This document shows positions 1 through 12,077 of a DNA stretch of 64,000 nt, piece by piece. Below the pieces are notes generated by a model, which worked only from the letters and a program-made list of their open reading frames with translations, searched no databases and was not told the DNA's origin. The DNA is taken from positions 17,878,239-17,942,238 of the forward strand of contig CM046330.1 of NCBI GenBank assembly GCA_025403435.1, read 5' to 3'. The position numbers and the translations under genes were made by a program. How positions within the stretch are numbered: the stretch's first letter is position 1; each line of letters starts with the position of its first letter. This DNA is from Artocarpus heterophyllus (Eukaryota > Streptophyta > Magnoliopsida > Rosales > Moraceae).

Positions 1-3000
1 TTCTATGCATATGATATTGCTAAACCTAATACCACCACTTCACTTAACTACTTCTGTAAGACGCATGCACGTAAGTGCCTATAAGGTCCATAGTTTTGGC
101 GTGTGCTAAATTGGAACCAACCAAAGATGCCAAATTTGCTCCTAATTAGGCGTTACACATACAACAAATTATTAGGCACCATATAAGAAAGTAATGAAAC
201 ACGCCTACACCCAAAGCCCAAAGTGATTAAAAATTTGTTATTGGAAAGGGACGTGGCAATCTTATAGATCGGTAGAACCACAAAGCATTCATGTTCCGAA
301 GCAAAAAGCATCTTAGATGGATTTGTGTGTCCTTGTCTTTCCTTCCCTTTTGCTACACTTTGTGTGTTGGTTTTTCTAATTTCCGACTCCCTCGACTCCA
401 TATATTTGTTTAAAACTACGCTTTAGACACTTGAGAATTAAATACCACAACTAATAAAAAGTGAGTTTAACCTATAAAGTCTACTTTATAGGACCTATCT
501 TTTATTAGTATGTGATGTTTGGTATCCCAGAATTGTTCATTTGTTTGGTTTCTTAAAGTCTGCACAAAATTTATAAGGCACATTTTGGACCTTTTTGATG
601 GGAGATTTAGATAACATTTGTATACTAAATAATTAAAGTAAAGAGTAGGTTTTAAAAATATTTGTAGTGAATAGCGGTAAATAGAAAATTTATTCGTAAA
701 TTTATTATTTACCTAATAAATTTGTTATATAGTATAAATATTTTTAAAAGATGCTATTGTCATACAATTAGTTTTGTAAAAGAGTTATTTACGACAATTT
801 TTAGGTTATTTTTACACCTTTTCCATCGTACGTTTTTAAAAACTACCATATATGTGAAGAAGCAGGGCAAACGTTACTCATCAAAAACATGGTCACCCTT
901 TTTATTTCCTATAATAAACTATCGTTAATATTGGCTCTTGGGCAGGCCAGAGGGCACGGCGCCTCATCATCTTTTGAAGATATATATACCTCAGTGGCTC
1001 ATTAGTGCACAATTTGATTATTAATTACTGCTATCTAAAAAACAAAAAGGGTTTGATGTTCCTAATCCTCTAATTCACGTCATATAGGGTCATATCCTCT
1101 GTTTTCTCCCCTTTAAAATCAGTTAAATAATCCAATAATAAGTATAAAAAGCACGTTTGTGAAATGAAAAATCCGTCTTAGCAAATTACCGAATTTTTTT
1201 ATTAAAGTCCAATTAATTAAAAATTACTCATGCATAAAATAAAAAAGAACACATCGATTTTTTTTTAAACTTTGTTTCACTAGACTCTCGTCTACTGCAA
1301 AATGTTTTCTCTAGAAAACTATAAATTCTTCTCTTGAAAGATTTTGTACCTTCTTTCGAAAATACTTGACAAAAACTCATTGCCTTTATACTTGTTTGCC
1401 CTTGAAAACTCTATAGAAAAGTCTCATACCCCCGTCCTCCTTTTATAGGCAGTGAAACGCTACCAAAAATTCAAATTGTCACAGAATCTGTTGCGATAGA
1501 TTTGAACTTGAATTTAAAAACTGATGCGATCTGCCTCTGGAACTTATGATCTCTCTTGTAAATTGGATATTCTTCATTTAAAACCACTAAGTCGCATCTA
1601 AGCCTAAGCTTTTATAAACGAGAGATAAATCCTCCTTTAATTCAAATTTTCAATCTTTTTTTCAAATAAAACTTGCTCCCCAAGTTAAGATAGACTTAGA
1701 TTCTGATTTGGAGTTCAGAATCTGTTTTGAAAATCCTTCAAAAACATTGGCTTCATCTCTTAAATCTTCTTGGCAAAAATCTTCTAGACTTTGATATTTT
1801 TTCACAGTTATCTTTTAAAAGAAATCAGATATATTTTTTCTTTGGATAATTATAAGCCAATAATGCCAATTTAAAATTCAAAAATCTAACATGAAAAAAC
1901 TATGAAGTTAATTTTTATTATAAACAATATGTAAAGAATAAATAATTTCAAGGGAAAAAAAAGAAGTACAAGTAGTTTAAAAGAAAAATAAGTATAAATA
2001 AGTGTAACAGGTAAATAGTTTTCCCATATAATATAACACAAATGATGCATCTGCCTTGAGAATTAAAGAATGTATGTGGTATTTTAACTATATTTTAAAC
2101 TATTTTAGAATTCTAATGTAGCAAATTCTTCCCCTAAAGAAAAAAAAAATAATAATAAATGCTTTGCTGAGATCACTTTAAAATCTAGGATACTTGTATT
2201 AAGGGAGCCAATTTTGATGTAATTTTACAAACACACAAGTATTTTTGTCATTTCCATAAAAAAAAAAAAAGAATTTGCGCATTACAATAAAATAAAAGAG
2301 ATCTTCTGCAACAATCTCTTACAAATTTATCACTGCTTTCCTCCATAATATACACTTAATCTTAAAACTACACATGTTATAATTGATCCATTACTCCCGA
2401 CCAAAGGCACCATTGATTTATATATGCATCTTTTTATCCCTTTCCCATTTGCGTTTTCATGACATTTTTTTTTTAAATTTTGTTTAAAGTTAGTCATCTC
2501 TCTAATCGTTTAGTGTCTCAACGATGGTAAATTTGGACGAAAAGCAAAAAAGAAGGGGAAAAAAAAAAATAAGAAACGAACAAAAAGCATAAAAAGACGC
2601 CGGGAAAAGCACAGAAGAGCAAAGGTTCGAGTCATTGTGAGTTACTTTGCAGCTCCAAAAGCTTTAACATGAATATATTCCAAGCTGCTACTCCTAGTGC
2701 CTATGTAGTGATAGTGGTTTTTCAGCAGTTTTAGAGAGAGAAATACTTGGATGGGAAAGGACTAGTCAAAAATATCCTTACGTGTTTTGGGAATTAGCTG
2801 CAGAACAATATGTGGCTTATAAGTTGAGGCTGACTGGAATCCGATTTGAGAGTGAAATGGGAATAAAGATCAGTCGACAATTCCCCACCGAAAGGAGTGA
2901 AAATGAGACTAGAATTTTATGAAATGTATCTCACCACGTGTTGAATTGTAACTTATGAAAGAACCAAACTAGTCGTGCACAATTTACCAAATGAATATCT

Positions 3001-3350
3001 GACGTGCAAGTATGACAACATATTTTAATTTTCATTGCTGTTTTTTTATAACATCATTGATGATATGTCATTACATATGTGACAAGCAGAGGTAAAGTCG
3101 CACATGAAATAGGATGAGTGTCTGTTGCTTTAATTTTTTTTTTTTTTTGGAATATTCTATATTAAATTTTATGTATAATATTGGTACACTCTGTCCCCTT
3201 TGACTAATTTCTTTTGGCTCCGTCCTAGTGACAAGTATGATAACCCACACTGTGTTATCATATAACAATTATGATACACTCTTAGATACGTGAAATATTA
3301 TATTACTAGAAATTGTTAAAACATATCATTTTTTGATTGCAGGCATATAG
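1..3350. other. AT-rich intergenic sequence, no recognisable gene
   Basis: Long A- and T-runs and frequent stops in all frames. The longest open frame here (minus strand, 153-401) has no recognisable motif. A short stretch at about 2620-2640 resembles a pol III B box, but no A box or poly(A) tail accompanies it. Nothing in this stretch could be assigned to a gene or a named element. Confidence 0.6.
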
Positions 3351-4120
3351 TGTGATGCCTCTTTTTTTTTTTGGGCCATCACTTAACTTACTTAAACATC
3401 TTTTCTTTAACTTAATCTTAATTTCAAGTAAGAAAAATACCAAATTTTTTTTTCTTTTAACGTACTTTTAAACATACTTGAATGCATTGCAATAGTTGTT
3501 ACTTAACTTTCTTAAATATAATTTCTTAAACTTTAATCTTACTTACTTAGTAAGATAATATGGGATAATTTTTTTTTAAACATGCTTAAAAACTGTTGCA
3601 ACTTCCGTTACAACAAAGCACAACACTTGACTTTAAAATAATTCAAAACGCTTCTTAAAACTTATTAAGAAACATAAACTAAAACATAGCTTAAAACTTA
3701 ACTTTATAATTGTTTTAAAACATTTCATAGATATATCTTTTAAATTTTTTTTCGTAAAACATTTCTTATAAAACATTTGATTAAACATTGATTTACTTAA
3801 AACTTTGAAAACACTATATCAAATAGTGAAAATTTTTTCCTTTAACTAGCAGAAGACTTGTCGTAGTGGTATCCATACCTAATCTTTGCATCTGTTCTCT
3901 GCATCACTGAGCTCTTCAACTAGTTTTTCCAATCACCTATAGGACTACTTAAAGTATGAAGAAACTTGTAATGAGCTTTTACTTAATAATTTTAAATATA
4001 ATCTCACAAATTATTAAAAAATTCATTATAAAACTTTTTTCTTAAAAACCTTTCTCATAAAACATTTTTCATAAACGTTTCTTATAAAACCTTTTCTTGT
4101 AATATTTTTCATAAAATGTT
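3351..4120 (-). mobile_element. Left part of an old Tekay-like Gypsy LTR, split by the Tat element
   Basis: The edge at 3351 starts TGTGATGCC and is followed by an inverted GGGCCATCAC stretch. The same layout opens the better preserved solo LTR at 49817, where TGTCACAACCCG is followed by CGGGCTGTGA. The sequence stops at the Tat insertion and resumes at 18095 beyond it. ATGTT at 4116-4120 is the target-site copy made by that insertion. By comparison with the 49817 LTR the orientation is minus. No 5-bp duplication flanking this older LTR was found, so whether it is solo or part of a longer element is unknown. Confidence 0.5.
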
Positions 4121-4768
4121 TGTTGATGCTTGCTAGTGGGTGGCAGCAGATCAACACCACGTGCGGCTGCGCACGGTGTTTAGACAGCTTTTCCCTGCTG
4201 GCCTCGGTCTGCTTAGGTGTACCCACAACAAGAGGAGGGACGTTTTAGAGGTAAAGGAGGATGCCAGTGTGGTGCCGGACAAGGGCTCTCTGATGCTCAA
4301 GGCAGGTCCTACTCGGTAGAGTACGGGAGCTAGTTAGTTAGGAAGGAGCACATTGGCCTCGAGCTGTAGTAAATGTGCTCTATTTATAGGCTACACTCGA
4401 ATCGGGTGTTATGTGGGTTTGACCCACGACCCGTGTGTCATATCAAGGTCTGTTAGAGGGCATGTGACATGTGTCATAGCCTCTGCTGGTGGATCGACCT
4501 CCATCTAACGGTAGCAGTGTGGCCATTTGTTGACCTTCTATGGTGAGTGGCTATCCGTCTGTAGGCTCTGACAATCTGACCTAAACATGTGTCCCCCCCG
4601 AGGAGGTGAGGGCTTGCGCCACAGCCAACGAGGGCCCTATAGAGCACCTTGGGAGGAGGGCTGATGTCAAGAGATTAAAGATTGCCTTCCCGATGAATTC
4701 TACTGAGTATAGTTACCGATATGCCGAGTAGATGTATCTCAGGAACGATGCCAAGGACATCCCCAACA
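4121..4768 (-). repeat. 3' LTR of the Tat element
   Basis: 648 bp, matching 17447-18094 along its whole length with many substitutions. On the minus strand it starts TGTTGGGG at 4768 and ends at 4121. A TATA box (TATAAATA on the minus strand) lies at 4381-4388 and should begin the R region. The polypurine tract abuts its U3 end. Confidence 0.88.
4381..4388 (-). promoter_or_regulatory. LTR TATA box (minus strand)
   Basis: The forward sequence TATTTATA reads TATAAATA on the minus strand within CCTATAAATAGAG. The same box occurs in the other LTR at 17706-17713 and in the duplicated partial LTR at 5705-5712. It lies in the latter half of the LTR, as expected for the U3/R boundary. Confidence 0.6.
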
Positions 4769-4786
4769 GTAGCCCCCCAGTGCACT
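4769..4786 (-). promoter_or_regulatory. Polypurine tract beside the 3' LTR
   Basis: On the minus strand ACTGGGGGGCTAC directly precedes the LTR start TGTTGGGG. This is the usual Gypsy plus-strand priming site. The same tract is duplicated at 6094-6110. Confidence 0.7.
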
Positions 4787-4996
4787 TGGTCGGTGTTCGG
4801 CTGAATGGACTATGTCGAGAGGGTGTGGTCGACTCAAGTTAGCCTCCAGATTACATCTTGGGACAATGAAAGTTGAAGAGCCATGTGGTCAAGCCCGACG
4901 GGACACTTGTTAGCACGGGATTGGGTGTTCCTCTGACGAGCATAATCATTGTGTCTCTTTGATTTTTATGCCCGAGTTTTGCACCTAGGCTTCGGC

Positions 4997-5005
4997 TATA
5001 AATAG
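4997..5005 (+). promoter_or_regulatory. TATA box of the antisense transcription unit, copy 1
   Basis: TATAAATAG on the plus strand lies about 160 bp upstream of the antisense start codon at 5163 and outside the LTR. It points opposite to the gag-pol genes. The matching box in unit 2 is TATAAATAC at 6322-6330, also about 160 bp before the corresponding ATG. Confidence 0.55.
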
Positions 5006-5162
5006 GGGTTAATCCTCTGTTGTTCTAGTGTATTGGCACATCTGGACTTTAGAATCTTTCAGTTTTAGCTACCGAGAAGTAGGTTGTGACCCAAGAACTT
5101 AATACTTGTCCCGAGCACCTACAGACTGAGCAAGTAAATTATCCCGAAGAAAACATTTAAAA

Positions 5163-5640
5163 ATGAGTGACCTAAGCGATTCCCAAAATGACATAGCCGT
5201 TTCCTGGTCGAATAGTAGCATTGAAATCGACTAGTCGACGACCGAGGAGGTCGTTATTGAGGAGGTCTTACCTAGTCAAGAAGGTGCAGCCTGACTGGCC
5301 AAGATTCTTAGCCTCAGTGTTGGGACAGTACTAGAACACGAGTTCTTGGACATTATCTGTAAAAGGCATCCGGTCAGGTCATGCAGGGGCGAGGACCCAT
5401 ACATCGGGGCAGCCGCAGTAGACACGTCTCATGTTATGGCCTGAGAACATACCGGCTTAGTGGCAGCTGCCAATGTGCTGAGCACCTTAGGCCAAGAGCT
5501 AGGGCTTCTACCCTTATCATGGGCTAAGTGGCCGTCAACACCTCGGTCGGGGAGGATCGGCCAGCTGGGGATGTGGAGATCAAAGACGAGGAGATTGAGG
5601 AAGAGAGACCTGTTGCAACCAAAGTCTAGGGGATGATCGC
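5163..5640 (+). pseudogene. Duplicated N-terminal part of the Tat antisense frame
   Basis: The ATG at 5163 opens a frame beginning MSDLSDSQNDIAV, followed by a Ser/Glu-rich acidic stretch. It has in-frame stops after IEID, in the next block and again near 5440. The frame faces the opposite way to gag-pol. It repeats the start of the frame at 6487 and ends at the duplication joint, so it lacks the later domains. No function can be assigned to this part alone. Confidence 0.5.
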
Positions 5641-5648
5641 CTACCAGA

Positions 5649-6093
5649 GGGAGCTAGTTAGTTAGGAAGGAGCACGTTGGCCTCGAACTGCAGTAAATGC
5701 ACTCTATTTATAGGTTACCACTCGAACAGGATGTTAGGTGAGTTTCACCTATGACCGTGTGTCACATCAAGGTCTGTCAAAAGGTAGGTGACATATGTCA
5801 CGGCCTTTGCCGGTGGATCAGCCTCCATCTGACGGCAGGAGTGTGGCCATTTGTTGACTTTCTATGGTGAGTGGCTATCCGTCTGTAGACTCTGACAATC
5901 CGACTCGAACACACGTCCCTCCCGAGGAGGTGAAGGCTTGCGTCACAGCCAACGAAGGCCCTGTAGAGCACCTCGAGAGGAGGGGCCGATGTCAAGAGAT
6001 TAAAGATTGCCTTCCCGATGAATTCTATCGAGTGTAGTTACCGATATGCTGAGGAGATCTATCTCGGGAACGACATTGATCACACACCCAACA
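5649..6093 (-). repeat. Partial internal copy of the Tat LTR
   Basis: About 445 bp matching 4325-4768: the whole U3, the TATA box (5705-5712) and roughly 55 bp beyond it. It then stops at the duplication joint and lacks the remaining 204 bp of the LTR. On its other side it abuts a second polypurine tract (6094-6110). Confidence 0.85.
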
Positions 6094-6321
6094 GTAGCCC
6101 CCCAGTGCACTTGGTCGGTGCTCAGCCGGGTAGACTATGTCGAGAGGGTGTGGTTGGCTCAAGTTAGCCTTCAGATTACGTCTTGGGATGACAAAAGTTG
6201 AAGAGTCATGCGGTCAAGCCCGGTGGGACACTTGTTAGCACGTGATTAGGTGTTCCTTTAATGAGCATAATCATCGTGTCTCTTCAATTTTCATGCCCGA
6301 GCTTTGCGCCTAGGCTTCAGC

Positions 6322-6330
6322 TATAAATAC
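6322..6330 (+). promoter_or_regulatory. TATA box of the antisense transcription unit, copy 2
   Basis: TATAAATAC lies in the same surroundings as the box at 4997-5005, about 1325 bp downstream of it. This copy heads the unit that still continues into the domain-like and coiled-coil parts of the antisense frame. Confidence 0.5.
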
Positions 6331-6486
6331 GAGTTAATCCTTCGTTGTGCCAGTGTATTGGCACATCTGGACTTCAAAATCTTTGAGTTTTAGCTACCGA
6401 GCAGTAGGTTGTGGCCCAAGAACTTAATACTTGTCCTGAGCAACTACAAACCGAGCAAGTAAATTATCCTAAAGAGAACATTTAAA

Positions 6487-9400
6487 AATGAAGCGATTCC
6501 CAAAATGACATAGCCATTTCCTAGCAAATAGTAGCATTGAAATCGACCAGTCGATGACCTAGGAGGTCGTTATAGAGGAGGTCTCGCCTAGTCAAGATTG
6601 TGTGGCCTGGCTGGTCAAGATTCTTAGCCTCAGTGTTGGGACAGTACCAGAGTAGGTGTTCTTGGACATGATCGACGAAAGGCATCCGGTCATGTCGTGT
6701 AGGGGCAAGGACCTGTACATTGGGGCAGCCACAGTAGACACATCTCAAGTTACGACATGGGAATGCACTGGATTGGTGGTAGCTGCCAATGTGTTGAGCA
6801 CCTTGAGCCAGAAGCGAGGGCTTCCAGCCTTGTCACGGGCCAAGTGGCCGTCAACACCTCGATCGGGGAGGATCGGCCAGCTAGGGATGTAGAGATCGAA
6901 GACAAGGAGATCGAGGAAGAGAGACCTGTTGCAAGCAAAGTTTAGGGGATGATCGCCTATAGGAGGGCCTGGCCTGGCCAGGTTTTCGTAGCTGGGTACA
7001 CGTCGGGTTTGATGTCGAGTTGGCTTGAGGCTCTACGTTAGGAGTTTAAATCACCGACGATGTTGTACTTGTTTTGCCCAATGAGGTGGACTTGCCGCTA
7101 AACCCATCAGAGGGGCATATCACGTCGTACGCAGAGTTCTTCCAAATAGGGCTCCTCCTTACTTTCTACCCTTTCCTCCAACGCGTAAAACGATTTGAAT
7201 GTGTGCCTTGCCTAGCTAAAACCAAACTGCTACCACTCCTTAATCGGGATGCATGTCCTCTGGAGATACTACCACGTGACCAAGATTCTGTAGGAGGCCT
7301 TCAAGCAAGTGTACAAGATGAAGCGGCTTTCTTGGCAATCGGGCTGGTATTACTTCACTGGCTTTAAGATGGACTTCATTCTTGAGAACCCCGACTTGAA
7401 CAAGCTTTGGAAGTTTGAGTGGTACTTCATTACGCATCTCAGGTCGATGAAGTGGCACCCGAGGACCAAGAAGTCCTGAGGAGGTTTGAGTAGGGGGCAC
7501 ATTTGGTCGAAGAGGCCATGGGCACCAGGCGCGGTTATCACGGTAGTAGAGGAATTGTACTCAAAGCCCGAGTTATCTCTGCAACAATCCTTCTTACTTC
7601 AAAAGACCAATCTCACCCTTTTATGGCTGGTTTGGGGGGTCTAGCTCAACAAACCCCTGCTGTAATGTCCCTTTTGTTCGCTCGGCCTAGCAAGTGACGG
7701 CTGTAAGGTGTAGTGCCAAAGATGTCTTAGGGCCGAACACTTACCGATACAGGCGATCGATGGGGGAGCCATCATCGTCCAGTTTCGATAACTCTTTGGG
7801 TGGTTCCCTCGGCTTAGGGCCACCCATCGCTGACGAAGGCCTCTAGGACGAGATAAGGCTCCTCTACCCGTTAGGCCAGCTCTAGATCGCGGGTATGTCC
7901 TAATTTTTTCTTCTTTTTGCTTTTGCTGAGCTTATCTTGACTTAGTTTTTCCCCTTGGAGAAATATTTTAGTGGCGAATGTCAAGGCAAGAAAGGCAGAG
8001 GATGATGAAGAATCTCGATCGATCTAAAAGGAAGGAGGTCATCGGGTCGAAGAGAAGAAGACCTAAGAACCTGAGACCCCTCTTGCCGTCGAGCAGCCAA
8101 CTACCCCACCATCGCTGAAGAGATCAATAGCCAACTACATCGTCGCCGTTGTCCTACCACCACCAATTAAGTCACCAAGGAGGTGCCATGCCACATGCCA
8201 CCTAATGGTCAAGACCATTGGGGAAGCTGTACCTAGGGAGGAGTTCTTTAAGGCAATCTGGGAGGAAACATTCTCAGATTACTTCCATTCGGCCTTCCGG
8301 CTATCTGTTAAGGTATGTCTTGCTTGATGTCCCGAACTTCCCATTACTTGCAATTTTTTGGCCTTAATCATTTATTCTTGCAGCCTGCTCATACATGAAG
8401 ATAGCCGACTTCATCGCCACGCGTATCCTACGCCTTGTGACACCCGTTATTTTCCTAACGGGTATTGAGGTAATTAAATTAATTTTTAATGTATATAAAA
8501 AAAAATTGCTTCATTTAAATTTATTTTATAATATTTATTTTTATCTATTTTTAAATTTTCTAAAATTCTCCTATATTTATTTAGTATGATTACTAAAAAG
8601 CCTTAGAACTTCTAATAAATCTCAAAAATGTCATATTGGCATTATGTGTGTTAAAGTCTTTAGATGAGACATAAGGATATCTTTTCCAACTACTCTTGAC
8701 CCTCATTTTCTTTATTTCCTCCGTGACATGCTTTAACATGTCTCCTCTATAATTGTTTCTATCACTTCTCTTCAAAGACTTCATCTTTTCTTCCTTTCTC
8801 TTCCACGGTTCCCACACTCTTCTTCTCATTTCTTTGCTGAAGCAAAATACTTAGAGAACTTCTTCAAGGCAGCCATAAAAATCAGCCACCATCACCTCCA
8901 TTTGAGCAAGAATTTCAGTCATACCGAAGTAAAGGAACCTGTTTTGAAGCCATTTCAAGCTTCCAACTAACCATAATCCGAGGTTAGAATCTTATGAACA
9001 AATTTAGTCTTTCATTTATAAATTTTCTTTTATACTAAAGGATTATTCAAATTTACGTTCTTAAACCTAAGTATATGTTTGTTGCTATTTTGGAGCATAT
9101 GTATGAAGTCTAAGTGTATATGCCCTAGACAGAAAATTTATATTGTTAAACTTTGTAATACCTCTATGGGCAGTGGTTATTTCTTGAAATTCTAAGATTA
9201 AATTAAAATGAATTTTATGAATTGGTTTGCATATTTGAAAAGTAGCATCCTAGGCTTTCTAACGAGCTATCATAAACCTAAATCGGAGTTGTATTTTATT
9301 TTCTAAGAATTATTCAATTTTTGTATTGGAAACTAGTAAATCTGCCAATTTGTTATGGTATACCAGCTGCTAACCTGAACCAAGAACCCATCTTTGCTCA

Positions 9401-11290
9401 CCACCTAATTCTTTAATGTCTTGCAACCTTTCCAATATTATCCTAAGTGATTGATGAATCTTATTAGGGACTAAAACATATAGATTACTTGTTCACATTT
9501 TATATTGTGTTAAGACAAAAATTGTTTACTGTGGTATTCAAAAGAGATTTATATAAAAGCTTTAATGGCATACTAGTAAGATAGGTTTACACATGATTTA
9601 TTTATGAATGTAGTTGTATGTTGTGCTTTAGTTTTAATTGTCCTTATGCACGCCTTAGGATCAAGGGAGTATGGAGCTAACGTTAATTGATTCCAGGATT
9701 AAGAGACTGTTGATAAGCTTAAAAGGTAGGGATTCTATTACTCATCTTTTGTGAGGTTTTTATAGAATTAAAATTGATTGTTTTGCCGCAATATATATAT
9801 ATCTATGTTGAACTGATATTATATGATTATCACATATGAAACTATGACATGGACTCGTCTTGTATTGTACGGCGATGAACATAATGAATTGACACATGTT
9901 ATAAATTGAGAAGCATGGTTAGGAAAACTAACTCTATTGATAATGATTCAATATAGAGAAATTGTGAGACATGAAAAGGGCGACGGTTGCGTCCTTGGGC
10001 ATGAATACCCTAAAAGGTAAAATAGGGGGAAGGTGATGACGCTTCCTTGGGTTGAAAGTCCCAGAACACACTGTACAGGAATTGATTTGGTGAGGACTCG
10101 GGGATTGATGTCCCCTCACCGGAACACCCTTGGAATGTTTATAGGGTGATCAAGTGCGCCCATTTGGGTCTCGATGAGTTGAGTGATACTCAATTTAACA
10201 TGGATACCTAGGAACAATGATGATTGGTAATATTTGTATAAATGTGTAATTATGACACTTGGTAATGATTAACTACGGTATCCATAAGATGTGATCATAA
10301 TAAACCTCATAATCTGAAATATGATGTGACTTACTAACCATGCAGATTTTAATGTGGTAATGATAAAAACCTAAAGGTGGGTAATGGCTTTCTCTACTGA
10401 GCATAGTGTTGCTCATACCCTTATGTTTATATCTTTTCAGGACTCACTAAGTGTGAGGTGGCTACGAGAAATATAGTTGAGGAAGTGATGTAGCTATATT
10501 ACATTGGGACTGCTTCAATTGTTGAGAATGTTCTTCATGATAATGTAAGCATCAATTGTTACTTTCTGTGACTGTATTACAATGTGTTGAGGGTTAAAAT
10601 GATGATGACAACAGTTTATATTATTAAATTTAAGGTGCTACATTAAACTGTGGTTTAATTGTCGTTTATATTTTTATTTTTGAGTTGAGAGTTTTCATTT
10701 AAGTCCCGGGCAAATTTTATTTTTAAGGTTTTACTTTTATTATTTATTTTTATTTTATCTCATTAAAAACTGTTAACCCCCATATAGGGGCGTTACACGC
10801 CTCGAACAAAGGAAGGCTGAAAAGGTCAGCGAGGAGAATGACTAGGCAGAGAAAATGCTAGAAGAGAATAGGCCGAGCTCTCTTGGGTGAGAACTGATAC
10901 AACTCAGGCAGAGGATGAGGCAAGGAAGGCTCGGGAGGAGGCAGACTAAGCACGGGCTGAGACAGACCAAGCTCGGGTCTTTCTCCAAGTCGCTCGGGAT
11001 GAGCACGAGCGATTTTTGAGGGAAGAGCTACCTGGTAAGCTAGCCCAAGCAGTAGAAGATTTCAAGGCGTTCATCAGTTACACAGACAATTATTATCTCG
11101 AGATGAAGGACTTTCAAGGGTACCTTTTAGAGAAACATCTCGAGGCCGTTGCCATGGACTGGTTTCTGATAGTCAAACCCAAGGCGGGCGAGGGTGAGGA
11201 ACAGGTCGAGGCCAAGCTCCCAGAAGGTAGGACGAAGTGGTAAACCTCAACACCAAGAATGACGACATGGAAGACGGTGACGTGGGAGCC
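6487..11290 (+). pseudogene. Antisense ORF of the Tat element (gypsy-type transposon domain plus coiled coil), decayed
   Basis: Plus-strand coding relic between integrase and the 3' LTR, running against gag-pol. Readable blocks in order are: an acidic N-terminal part (6487-6945); a block at about 7074-7190 with GHITSYAEFFQIGL and YPFLQRV; a block at 7336-7478 with GWYYFTGFK and NKLWKFEWYFI; then, beyond the inserted solo LTR (8436-10797), a Glu/Ala/Arg-rich coiled-coil-like part (about 10805-11243) with VEDFKAFISY. This order resembles the plant 'putative gypsy type transposon' family (Pfam PF04195 as I remember it) and the antisense ORFs known from Tat elements such as Grande and Retand. Several stops and frameshifts rule out a working protein. 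The family assignment is inference from motif style and position. Confidence 0.5.
8436..10797 (+). mobile_element. Solo LTR, Tekay-like Gypsy, 2362 bp
   Basis: Starts TGTGACACCCG and ends GGGGCGTTACA, giving inverted TG...CA ends. It is flanked by the identical 5-bp duplication CGCCT (8431-8435 and 10798-10802). No coding domain lies inside. A pyrimidine-rich leader-like stretch lies around 8750-8840. Near the 3' end the phrase CTGAGCATAGTGTTGCTCA followed by a GTGAGGTGGCTACG stretch is typical of Tekay/Del LTRs read in the plus direction. It interrupts the antisense frame of the Tat element. Confidence 0.87.
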
Positions 11291-11302
11291 GAGGCCTAGG
11301 AC

Positions 11303-12065
11303 TGAAGGCATTTTGGATTTTTTTTTCTTCGTTATTTCTATCCGGGTTTATGAGGTGCTTGGTTATTTATACCTCCTAAAGACAATTAAAATTTCAATGA
11401 GATTTTCATCATCTTTTTTTTTTCAAGTATACTGATTCTTGGATAATATAGATTTTTCCAGTCTAATGTTCCTTGATTATTTTGATTTTTTCCAAGTTCA
11501 TTTTTTCTCAGGTTATATAGATTTTTTGTTTGGCCGAGTAGGAAAAACATCCCTTTCTCAAACCTAGGTTTTGGACATCCTAGTTCGGTGTGTCCAATCA
11601 GGCTATCCACAACGCCATGTGGTACCCTATAGCCTCCCTTAAACTTGTTCAAGTTCTTTAGAACTTTTACAAGTCTAATTGTGATTGGGGGTCAAGTTGC
11701 TCAGGCTCATCACCATGTCGGGTTGACTCTTGGTCAGTTGTCTGAAATACGTTGGACTAGTGTTTCAAGTCTACTTGTGCTCAAAAAATGTGCCAACCAA
11801 GCCCCCAATTTGGTTTTTAAGGTGGCCCTCCCTCTTCAAGAGTTATGGGTTAGTCCCCGAGACAGGAGTCAGGGTGGCCCTCCCTCTTCGGGAGTTATGG
11901 CCCTTTTTAGTACGAATTGCTCAGAAGAATTCTTTAAAAGTGTATTTTCATTAACGTTCTTTTTTTTTTGTACATCTTTGTTCTACTTAGCAGATCTTTT
12001 AGTTGCAAAAGAATGAAGCCAGAGGTCAGCTAAGATAACGGCTTTGACCCCATAGACGAGGAAGA
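11303..12065. other. 3' non-coding region of the Tat element with a short direct repeat
   Basis: No coding similarity seen on either strand; open frames at 11386-11652 and 11645-12016 have no recognisable motif. A phrase reading GGTGGCCCTCCCTCTTC followed by GAGTTATGG occurs twice, at about 11820-11848 and 11872-11900, 52 bp apart. Short tandem repeats are common in the 3' untranslated part of Tat elements. Confidence 0.5.
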
Positions 12066-12077
12066 ATGGAGTATCTC

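Larger units (their letters stand above)
4325..6967. repeat. Tandem duplication of about 1.32 kb (two units) inside the Tat element
   Basis: Unit 1 (4325-5650) and unit 2 (5649-6967) match throughout, by eye at about nine bases in ten. Each contains 3'-LTR sequence from just past the TATA box, the U3 end, the polypurine tract, an antisense TATA box and the start of the antisense frame. The joint lies at a short GGGAG identity. Unit 2 has a small deletion of about 8 bp just after the antisense ATG, so the copies have diverged separately. The duplication created an internal, incomplete LTR at 5649-6093. Confidence 0.85.

Noticed and set aside
153..401. 82-codon minus-strand open frame at the window start
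   Set aside because: No recognisable motif, no splice context and low-complexity surroundings; chance open frame is more likely.
2610..2650. GGTTCGAGTCA as a tRNA or SINE B box
   Set aside because: No matching A box or acceptor stem at the required distance.
11645..12016. 123-codon plus-strand open frame
   Set aside because: Lies in the non-coding 3' part of the Tat element, overlaps another open frame in a different phase (11730-11954) and contains the short repeat; no protein family fits.
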